Below are positions 14,401 to 26,400 of a DNA stretch of 64,000 bases, one piece after another; within the stretch, counting starts at the first letter, position 1, and every line of letters starts with the position of its first letter. The DNA is from Serripes groenlandicus. Taxonomy: Eukaryota; Mollusca; Bivalvia; Cardiida; Cardiidae. The stretch is from the NCBI GenBank assembly GCA_031761405.1, contig JASEVX010000017.1, positions 6,745,668 through 6,809,667 of the forward strand. Reading direction: 5' to 3'. Under the pieces are notes generated by a model. The model worked only from the letters and a program-made list of their open reading frames with translations, made no database searches and had not been told where the DNA came from. The position numbers and the translations under genes are program-made.

Positions 14401-17400
14401 CAAATCTACAGCAGACGACTTTAACCGTTTCCCACCTGCAGACGGATTTAACGCAAAAGCAGCAGACGATTTTTAAAAACATTGTGGCCACAGGTTGATG
14501 AGCAATTACACCTTTGGCCACAATGTTTTCAACTTTTTTTAACAATTAAGCTATATTTTATGGAGATTTGTTAGGTTTTTGTCATTATGTTTTCAAAGTC
14601 GTCTGCTGTAGATTTGTTGTATGTGGGAAAGAGTTAAGAATGTCTGTATTAATATGGGAACTCTTTATGAATGTGAGAATGATTATAAAACACCAAAAAT
14701 AGAGATGTAAACTTTGTTGCAAAAGGAGAAATTACTCATTACCAGCAACTTCACCTTTTGCCAAAAGGTTTTGTTAAGTTGTCTGCTGCAGATGAAACAG
14801 ATGGGAAAGGGTTTGACAAAGGAATTGAAAACGCCTTTAACCCTTTCCCACATACAATAAATCTACAGCAGACGACTTTGAAAACATCTGGACAAAAAAG
14901 CAAAGAATCTCTATAATGAGAGATGAAAACTTTGTGGCAAAAAGTCAAATTACTCATGATGAGCAATTTCACCTTTTGTCAGAAAGCACCTATATGTGGG
15001 AAAACCTTCGAGGAAGAATACAGTCATATCAGTTGGTGGCTTGGTGGAATGACATTCTTTAACATTCGAAGCAGGAGATTTATTATGTAAAATGTTCTTT
15101 ATCTATCCTTTATGTCCTAACCCCTTTCCCACATACATCACATCTTCAGCAGAAGACTTTGAAAACTGTCTGGTTTAAAAAAAAAAAAATTAAACTCTTC
15201 TAATGTAATTATAATGTTTGAATAGAGTAAAATACATTTTCATCATGAGCAATTTCCTATTATACCACAATTTTCTAAAAAGTCTTCAGCTGCAGATATG
15301 TCAAAATGTTTCTACATGTAGGTAAGGGTCTACACTTTCCCATGAAGCACCTTCTGATGGCTTTAGATGAATTCAACCAAAGATGAATTACGAAAAACGT
15401 TGCTGAATAAAAGTTAGCAAATATTCATTGCAAATCATTTTCAAATACATATCAAAATAATTCTTAGATAAGATGAAATTGCCTTTTTCTTTAACCCTTT
15501 CCCTCATATAGACGCTTTCTGACGCCTCTGCAGCAGACGGCTTTTTGAAAACATAGTGACAAAAGAAGAAATTGCACAAAACGTGCAATTTCTCCTTTTG
15601 CCACAATGTTTTCCACTTTTAGTCATAGGTTATCCATTCAATTATAGAGATTTTCTATGTTTTGACAAAATATGTTCAAAGTCGTCTGCTGCAGAATTGT
15701 CGTATGAGGGAAAGGGTTAAGGAGAAATGTATGACCTCTAGCCATGTCTGTAAATAATTGCTTAAATTTGAACTTATTTATATTCCACTTGCAGATGAGA
15801 CAACTTTTGAAAACATTGTGGCATGATGGTGAAATTGCTCATAATGTTTTCAACTTTTTTCAATGAATGAATTATTATGAATAGAGATTTTCCATATTTT
15901 TACCCACATCTTAATATTACCGCATAAGAATATAAATATTAATTTTGTTGTTAATTATGTATGTTTACTTACGGTGAATTTAAAACACATCTATGACCTG
16001 CCCCAAACTTGATTTGTTTTCCAATCCCAGTCTGTCTCTGTAAATATATATATATATATATATAAATATATCAAGCGCTTTAGCAAAAAAAGGGTCCTGC
16101 TGCATCTACAAACAATGGAGACTCAAGCTAGCCTGTGAACACAAAAAGTACCACAGGAACTTCTACTGTCCGCCTACAAGTGGAAAAGTGATAGATGAAA
16201 TTAACTAGAAATGTGTCAGAACTCGAAGAGAGCCCTGATTGGCAGCCACATCCTAAATTTGGCAATCTCTTTATCTATGAAAGTCAAAGGGCATAAGGCA
16301 TGCTATGAAAACTCTGACAGAAACCAAATTTTAACTTGAAACCAGGTTTTAATCTAAGACCATTAATACTGGCTGTCTATTTATAACCTATTTATATCGA
16401 GGGCTTGGCGTGAAACGGTTGTAACTCAAATTGGTATTTTTTTTAACAAGGTTAATCACCTCGCCATAAAGTCTTTAAAAGCGTTAAATCATTTTTCTTG
16501 CTAAACAATGGAAATTTAGGTGCCATTGTTCGTTCTGAGCAATGGCACCTAAATTTGCATTGTTTACAAAGGGGTCAAAATTGCCCCTAAACCATGGTTT
16601 TCAAAATAGGTTTTCACGCCAAGCCCTCGATATGTAACAGTGACTTTGACCAAAAAGAGCTAAAGATAATCCCAACCTTTTTTTGCTTTCCATGCTACCT
16701 TCATAATTACGAGATTTGTTTAGAATCAGTCAAAAAATTATTGAGCATGTTGAACCGCAAAAATGAATGTCTCAACACTCAAGTTTTATTTTTTTGAAAA
16801 CTTTGTTAAAAATCATTGAAGTATCCACAAGCATTGCAAAGAAAATATGCAGAATCCCTCAAACATAAAAGATTTATATTGTCCAATGGCAATAACTACC
16901 TAAAAAATATTAGAATTCACTCAAATTGGAACTTGATCTGTATCTTGGCTAATAGTACAACTACCCATCAAATACTTCAAATACATCCAAATGCATTCTA
17001 AACAGAAACAACTTCGGACACAACCGAGGCACACACTCTACCACTAAACCACTGAGACGGTCGCACAGTGTCTAGTTTTCAGGGATAAATCATGAAATTA
17101 GATAGTACTTACCCCATAGAGCATATGAGGGACAGAACTGTACGATTTATCAAAGGCATTACTTCTACCAGACTTTAACAAAATCTCTTCATAAATACTG
17201 TTTTCCTGGAGAGAAAAAACGAAGGGTCAATGTAAAAACTGATGTCACAAACAATAATCTAGATGACAAGAGTTTTTGAAAGGAACACATTTCAAAGCAA
17301 GATGAATATAGTGTTAGATGTCTGAGAAAATGATCCTTAACCCTTTCCCTCATATAGACGCTTTCTGATGCCTCTGCAGCAAACAACTTTTTGAAAACAT

Positions 17401-20400
17401 TGTGACAAAAGAAGAAATTGCTAAAAACGAGCAATTTCTTCTTTTGCCACAATGTTTTCCACTTTTAGTCATAGGTTATCCATTCAATTATAGAAATTTT
17501 CTATTTTTGATAAAATATGTTTTAAGTCGTCTGCTGCAGAATTGTTGTATGTGTGGGAAATGGTTAAAAGTCTGTTACAGGTAGGCAACACAAAGAAATA
17601 TGTATTCATCTCTATTGCTAACCTTTAGAATCTTTTAAAATCATTCCGATAAACATACACATTTGCAGCAGATCACTTTTAAAATAGTGAAGGTCAAGGA
17701 AAAATTCATTGATGCAGCTTTTTTGAGATAATCAATGAAGCTGACAAAAATACAAAATTAAATTGCATGATTCTAACATGAAAGTACATAATTCATTAAC
17801 ATTAATCCAATGGAAAAGTACATAAGTCATTTGCATGAATATATCAGAAAGGTACAAATGACATCTAAATAATCCAAGAGAAAAGTACAAAAGTCATTTA
17901 CATGAATCAAACAAAAAAGTATAAATGTCATTTACATGAATTTTATAGAAAAGTACACTTATATTTACATTAATTCAGCCGGATATTGGTGTAGATACAT
18001 ACCTTAATTTCAGATGTGTCTGGATTGAGGTCAGCTGAAAAGGATAATGAAAGTACTATAAGTAACAACATAAAGCAGAGCTAGGTATGGTTGAATAAAA
18101 AATGTTTTTTCCCATAAAAACTGCTTTCTTACTAAAAAATAAATCCATATAAAATATTGAAGTCATTCATTAAGATTGTCTTTTCATGAAAATGAAGAGA
18201 AAATTAACCCTTTCCCACCTGCAGATGCATTTTAACTCAATAGCAGCAGACAACCTTTGAAAACATTGTGGCCAAAGGTGAAATTGCTCTTGATGAGCAA
18301 TTTCTCCTTTGGCCACAATGTTTTCAACTTTATTTAAAAATTAAGCTATCTTTTATGGAGAGTGTTCAGGTTTTTGTCACTATGTTTTCAAAGTCGTCTG
18401 CTGCAGATTTGTTGTATGTAGGTAAGGGTTAATCAAGGTTTCATTGTTCTTCAATGTAAATTAACGTTTCACACATTCAACAAATCAGCCTCAGATGACA
18501 GAAAAACATGTTAACACTTTCCCTCATGTAGACGCTTTCTGACGCCTCTGCAGCAGACGACTTTTTTGAAAACATACTGACAAAAGAAGAAATTGCTCAA
18601 AACGAGCAATTTCTTCTTTTGCCACAATGTTTTCCACTTTTAGTCATAGGTTATCCATTCAATTATAGAGATTTTCCATTTTGTGACACAATATGTTCAA
18701 AGTTGTCTGCTGCAGAATTGTTGTATAAGGGAAAGGGTTAATTCTCTACAAATGAAAGTGTGGCAAAAGGATAAATTGCTCTTGATTAGCAATTCCTCCA
18801 TATGCCACCAGGTTTTCAAAGTTATTTGCTGCAGAATCATCCAAATTGGCAATGTAAATGTCACATTTCCAAATAATAACTCACGTTCTGGTGGTCTTCG
18901 GGGCTGAAAATAGTCCTCCTCATCTTCGGAACAGCTGTCGTGACTCGTGTCTGACCTCATTATCCGCACCTGTCCGCTGAAAATATACATGTAAATAATA
19001 GTCAGGGATTCTTCAATAATAATCCATATTTCGGGAGACATTTTAAAAATAATAAGTTTCTCCTGAAAATAACAAGGGCGCCGCAGAGCAATCGCCAATG
19101 CTCATCTGCTTTTTTCTAAAAAGGGGCAATTCTGAATAATTATTCAAGATTGAACGAGTCATGTGACTTGGTATAGACTTAAACGTTTTTTGAGTTATGA
19201 GGTAAGGTTAAAGAATTGTGAAGACCCAGACAACGACACGAAGCGTATCACATTAGATCGACATTTTTTCTTGGAAACAGACAAGTTAAAAATGCAGCAG
19301 GCTATTTGTTTTAACATTCTGAGTTTATTAGTTTTGTTTAGGGGGAGGGGTGGGGTTGGTGGTGATTTTAATCCAATGAACAAAATCCTTGATATTGATA
19401 TCTGTCAGTGCCCTTTTTGAAATTGTTCATTAAGGCAATATCTTTATTTTCCAACAATGTTTTCCAATTGTCTAAAAAACTACTATCATTTGCCCATAAT
19501 AAATGTTCATCTAAAGCGGACACCATTTGAAATCTTTGCAGTTGAAAACTTTCCAAAAAGATTGAAATAGTTTTGCATGAATGTAAATGATATGAGCGGT
19601 GCTAACAGATAGGCAACACATCTTCACAGTCTGACCTGGCGCTACATGTACATTGGTTTGTAAATTAATCATAAATGGAGATTTTCCACATTTTCACTTA
19701 CAAGTTTTTCAATTATTGCAGATTTGTTGTATGTTTGGGAAAGGGTTTTGATTGGTTTTTGCAAAGCAAAGCTCAAATGTTGGTTCAGGTCAAATCAAAG
19801 CCACTAAATTTGAGCTGTTCCATGGGAATAACGATCAACAGAGATTTTCTAGAGAAAAGTATCGCTCCACTGACAATCGGAAAAAAATAAATCATTTTAG
19901 CCATTATAAGGTAAAACAGCACCCCCTCCCCCATCCTGGTGACAATGTTTTTCGATCATTCAACATGGCATGACAGAATCTCTTACAGGGTCACCCAAGG
20001 AACATTCCATGATGCGCAATTTCTCCTTTTGCCACTATGTTTTCAACTGTATTTAACACTTTAGGAGATTTTTCACATTTTGCCAATATGTTTTTTTAAG
20101 CTATCTGCAGCAGATTAGGAACATTCCATGATGCGCAATTTCTCCTTTTGCCACTATGTTTTCAACTGTATTTAACACTTTAGGAGATTTTTCACATTTT
20201 GCCAATATGTTTTTTTAAGCTATCTGCAGCAGATTTGTTGTATGTGGGAAAGTGTTTAACAAGGAAGTCAGGTAAACATATTTTTGCATCATATTTAACC
20301 ATTTTTGTAGAAAAGACAGCTTTACCCTCTCCCTCATATAGACGCTTTATGACGCATCTGCAGTAGACAGCTTTCTGAAAACATAGCGACAAAAGAAGAA

Positions 20401-23400
20401 ATTGCTCAAAACAAGCAATTTCTCCTTTTGCTACAATGTTTTCCACTTTAAGTCAAATGTTATCCATTCAATTATAGAGATTTTTTATTTGTTGACAAAA
20501 TATGTTCAAAGTCGTCTGCTGCAGAATTGTTTGAGGGAAAGGGTTTACAATAGAGATGGAAACATTGTCGCAAAAGGAGAAATTGCTCATTATGAGCAAT
20601 TCTCATTTTTCCACATTGATCTAAAAGCTGTATGCTGCAGAGGCCTCTGGAAGCTGTATGAGGAAAGGGTTAAGCAGTGCCTCTTTAACATTGTTTCAAA
20701 AGGAGTCATTGCTTAATGTAATGAGCAATTTCGTCTTTTAACCCTTTCCCTCATACGACAATTCTGCAGCAGACGACTTTGAACGTAATTTGTCAGAACA
20801 TAAAAAATCTCCATAATTGAATGGATAACCTATGACAAAAAGTGGAAAACATTGTGGCAAAAGGAGAAATTGCACGTTTTGTGCAATTTCTTCTTTTGTC
20901 ACTATGTTTTCAAAAAGCCGTCTGCTGCAGAGGCGTCAGAAAGCGTCTATATGAGGGAAAGGGTTAAACCTCGATCTTTTCAACTCCATAGTAAAATACA
21001 ACTTTTATATATTTTTGCATAGAAGTTTCCTGTTGCCGATTTGTTGCAAGAGGAAAAGTTTTCGTTATGTATTTTAAAAACACTTTTGTGCAAAGATATG
21101 AATTAAAATTATGTACATGTTTGTTCATAAAATCTACATTCTCGATCATTCATTTCAAAATATATGTTTTATAAAACCAATCACCTATTAGATGATTACT
21201 CATATATGTCAAGTGAACCCTTTCCCTCATACGACAATTCTGCAGCAGACAAATTTGAATATATTTTGTCAAATAATAGAAAATCTCTATAATTGAATGG
21301 ATAACCTATGACTAAAAGTGGAAAACATTGTGGCAAAAGGAGAAATTGTTTGTTTTGAGCAATTTCTTCTTTTGTCACTATGTTTTCAAAAAGCTGTCTG
21401 CTGCAGAGGCATCAGAAAGCGTCTATATGAGGGAAAGGGTTAACCTCTGCTCACATACAACCACTTACTGACATCTATCCAGCAGACAACTTTTGAAAAC
21501 ATTGTGGCAAAAGAAGAAATTGCTCATCATTTGCTGTATATAGGAAGGGTTCAATTATAACAAAATAATCAGGTAAAAACATCTATTTAACAGTCTTGTT
21601 CTAAATTCTGATCCCTTGTATGAATTAATTTAAGACTTGTTACAGCTGAATTGTTGACCCTTTCACTTTGACATAGACATTTTGTTGTCGATCTGCACAA
21701 AATAAATTTGAGAGAGAAAAAATAAGATGAGACCAAAAGGGTGAACTTGAAGAATCTCTAATTTTGTCATCTCAACTTTTCTGTTTCAAAGCTTCATTTG
21801 TCCGAACTCGAACTGCTTTATTTCATTTATCTATTAACAAATTCAATATAATGAAGAGTCAAGAATTAGCAAAAAGCTGTAAAGGATTATTTTAAACCTA
21901 AATATTTTTAAATGAGGTCAATATCCAGTTTTATGTGTCAGTCACTGTAATAATTTAACTACCTCATAACAAAGGCTTTTTTTTTTTAAATTCTCTCCGT
22001 CTGTTTTTAAAATTGTATTCCGTTTTGACTAGTATTTGAGATGAATCAAGGTTAAAACACTTATTCACGATCAATGGGTGACAAACCAGTACTCAACTAT
22101 GCCGACCGCAAGTTGGGATCGAACCTGTGATCAAAAATCTCTGTTATTGACCACTTGACCATGGTAGATATCTTTTGAAAGTTCTTTTAGATTCAAGAAT
22201 CTTATATGATTTTTACATTTATTAACCCTTACCCTGATGCAGATGCATTTCGACATATCTGCAGGAAACAACTTTTTAGCTCACCTGTGCAAAAATTGCT
22301 CAAGGTGATTTATTGTGATCACATTTTGTCCGTCGTCCTGCATGCGTCGTGTGGCGTCATCAATTGCCTTGTTAACACTCTACAGGCAACATTTTACATC
22401 CAACCCTCATGAAAGTTTATCAGAACATACATTCTATCAAATCTTGGCCAAGATCGGAACTGAGTTATGTGAATGCAAAAACTAGGTAAAAAGGTCAAAT
22501 TGAAGATAAAACTTGTTAACACTCTTATAATAGAGGCCTTATTTTTAACTTTTTTGAAATGTTGTCAGAATAATTGCCTTGATGATATCTTGGCAAAGTT
22601 TGAATGCATGTCGTGTCCAGTCAAATTGAAGGAGAATCTTGTTAACACACTAGAGACTGCATTTTTATCTTTGGCATGTTGAAACTTTGTCTTGATGATA
22701 TCTAGGCTAAAGATAAATATAGGCCATGTGCAATTTCTTCTTTTGTTACTATGTTTTCAAAAAGCCGTCTGCTGCAGAGGCGTCAGAAAGCGTCTATATG
22801 AGGGAAAGGGTTAAAACCTTTCCCACATACAGACACATTCTGATGCCTCTGCAGCAGACAGCCATGAGAAAGATTGTTGCAAAAGGAGAAATTTCTTATT
22901 CTGAACAATATCTCCATTTGTCAAATGTTTTCAACTCTACTCAATAACTGTTCTTTAATTAAGAGGGATTTTGGGGATTTTAATCCACATCTTTTCAAAG
23001 TCATCTGCTGCAGATTTGATTTATGTGGGAAAAGGTTAATTAAATATTCTAGAACAAGTTCTGAATTTAAACCCATGTTACTAGGGCGGCAACTACAATA
23101 TGACATTCAAATATTTAGACATTTGAAGTGTTAACAGAATGATGGAAAAGTTTGTTTGGTTTTATCTTTTCTTCCTTAAATTAATTAAACCCTATTTGTA
23201 CTACTAGTAAAAGAATGTTTCTGAAAAAATTAGAATAATGATTCTGTGTAGAGTTGACAGGATTTTTGTTTGAATCCCTTTTAACCCTTTTCCTCATATA
23301 GACACTTTCTGACGCCTCTGCAGCAGACAACTGTTTGAAAACATGGTGACAAAAGAAGAAATTGCTCAAAACAAGCAATTTATTCCTTTTGTCACCATGT

Positions 23401-26400
23401 TTTCAACTTTATTCTATTATTGAACTGTCATTTTCAGAGATTTTCCATATTATTTTCTAGATGTTTTCAAAGTCGTTTGCTGCAGAATTGTTGTATGTGG
23501 GAAAGCGTTAACCCTTTCCCTCATACGACAATTCTGCAGCAGACGACTTTGAACGTATTTTGTCAAAACATAGAAAATCTCCATAATTGAATGGATAACC
23601 TATGACAAAAAGTGGAAAACATTGTGGCAAAAGGAGAAATTGCACGTTTTGTGCAATTTCTTCTTTTGTCACTATGTTTTCAAAAAGCCGTCTGCTGCAG
23701 AGGCGTCAGAAAGCGTCTATATGTGGGAAAGGGTTAAAGTGACTTGCTGAGTGCTGCTGTACTAAATTTTTGTATAAGAGTTTTGCCTTGGTGGTAGCTG
23801 TATGCTTCAAATATGTTCCAAGTAGCCTGCTGTTTCAAGGTCGTGAGTTTGACCTTTTGAATAAAACTGTATCACAAGCAACAATTTTTTTAAATTACTT
23901 ATTATTGATAGCATAAGAATTCACAATAAACCCTTGAAATGAATTAACCCTTTCCCACATACGACAATTCTGCAGCAGACGACTTTGAACTTATTTTGAC
24001 GAAAAATAGAAAATCTGTATAATTGAATGGATAACCTATGACTAAAAGTGGAAAACATTGTGGCAAAAGGAGAAATTGCTCGTTTTGAGCAATTTCTTCT
24101 TTGGTCACTATGTTTTCAAAATGCTGTATGCTGCAGAGGCGTCAGAAAGCGTCTATATGAGGGAAAGGGTTAAATTGACTTTTATCTTAAAAAAAAAATG
24201 AGAAACTAGTATTGTTTTTGACACAAAAACAGATGTCTCCCCCTCAAATATCTGTCAAAATCTCTCAAAACATTCCAACCTATAAAGCAGACAAAAATTT
24301 GGCCAAGTCGGACAGTATTCAACTTTTAATTACTAATTATGTCTCCCCCTGTATACAGGGGAGATATATTGTTTTTGTCCTGGGCGTCTGTCTGTCCTTC
24401 TGTCTGTCCGTCTGTCCGAAATCGTGTCCGCTCCATATCTCCAAGACGGCTTGAAGGATTTTCATGAAACTTGGCTCACATGTTCACCTCATCAAGGCGA
24501 CGTGCAGAACCCGCGTCTCGACAATATAGGGTCAAGGTCAAGTTCACGCTTGAAGGTCAAAGGTTTGAGGCTTTATTTCGTGTCCGCTCCATATCTCCCA
24601 GACGGCTTGAAGGATTTTCATGAAACTTGGGTCACATGTTCACCTCATCAAGGCGACGTGCAGAACCCGCGTCTCGACAATATAGGGTCAAGGTCAAGGT
24701 CACACTTGAAGGTCAAAGGTTTGAGGCTTTATTTCGTGTCCGCTCCATATCTCCGAGACGGCTTGAAGGATTTTCATGAAACTTGGGTCACATGTTCACC
24801 TCATCAAGGCGACGTGCAGAACCTGCGTCTCGACAATATAGGGTCAAGGTCAAGGTCACGCTTGAATGTCAAAGGTTTGAGGCTTTATTTCGTGTCCGCT
24901 CCATATCTCCCAGACGGCTTGAAGGATTTTCATGAAACTTGGGTCACATGTTTACCTCATCAAGGCGACGTGCAGAACCTGCGTCTCGACAATATAGGGT
25001 CAATGTCAAGGTCACGCTTGAAGGTCAAAGGTTTGAGGCTTTATTTCGTGTCCGCTCCATATCTGTCCCAAATTTATAGGTTGGAATGTTTTGAGAGATT
25101 TTGACAGATATTTGAGGGGAGACATCTGTTTTTTGCAAAAACAATTCTAGTTTTATCTTGACCTTGTACAAAGTGGACATGATAGCAAATGGTTTACAAT
25201 AACACATCTTTTTACTGCAGTTGTAACATTTCATGAAAATCCTTCAAGCCGTCTTGGAGATATGGAGCGGACACGAAATAGAGCCTCAAACCTTTAACCT
25301 TCAAGCGTGACCTTGACCTTGAACAGGTATGGTCGAGACATGGGTTCTGCACATTGCCTTGATGAGGTGAACATGTGACCCAAGTTTCATGAAAATCCTT
25401 CAAGCCGTCTTAAAGATATGGAGCGGACACGAAATAAAGCCTCAAACCTTTTACCTTCAAGCGTGACCTTGACCTTGAACCGGTATGGTCGAGACACGAG
25501 TTCTGTACATCGCCTTGATGAGGTGAACATCTGACCCAAGTTTCATGAAAGCCGTCTTGGAGATATGGAGCGAACACAAAATAAAGCCTCAAACCTTTGA
25601 CCTTCAAGAGTGACCTTGACCTTGAACCGGTATGGTCTAGACATGGGTACTGCACAACGCCTTGATGAGGTGAACATCTGACTCAAGTTTCTTAGAAATC
25701 CTTCAAGACGTTTTGGAGATATGGAGTGGACACGAAATAAAGCCTCAAACCTTTGACCATCAAGCATGACCTTGACCTTGAACCGGTATGGTCGAGACAT
25801 GGGTTTGGCACATCGCCTTGATGAGGTGAACATCTGACCCAAGTTTCATGAAAATCTCTCAAGGCGTCTTGGAGATATGGAGCAGACACGAAATAAAGCC
25901 TCAAACCTTTGACCTTCAAGCGTGACTTTCACCTTGAACCGGTATGGTCGATACATGGGTTCTGTACATCACCTTGATGAGGTGAACATGTGACCTAAGT
26001 TTCATGAAAGTCTTCAAGCCGTCTTGGAGATATGGAGCGGACACGAAATAAAGCCTCAAACCTTTGACCTTCAAGCATGACCTTGACCTTGAACCGGTAT
26101 GGTCGAGACATGGGTTCTGCACATTGCCTTGATGAGATAAACATCTGACCCAAGTTTCTTAGAAATCCTTCAAGCCGTCTTAGAGATATGGAGCGGACAC
26201 AAAATAAAGCCTCAAACCTTTGACCTTCAAGCGTGACCTTGACCCGGTATGGTCGAGACATGGGTTCTGCACATCGCCTTGATGAGGTGAACATGTGACC
26301 CAAGTTTCATAAAAATCCTTCAAGCCGTCTTGGAGATATGGAGCGGACAGGAAATAAAGCCTCAAACCTTTGACCTTCAAGTGTGACCTTGACCTTGAAC

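Noticed and set aside
18697..19098. 133-codon minus-strand open frame taken as a whole
   Set aside because: Only 18885-18976 is DCAF11 exon 2; both flanks are intron and MITE sequence beyond clear GT/AG sites.
8473..23378. Many 60-100-codon open frames containing FPHIDAF, TKEEIAQNEQFLLLPQCF or AAEASESVYMRERVK
   Set aside because: These are translations of the TTAA MITE in its two orientations; recurrence reflects the repeat, not a protein family.
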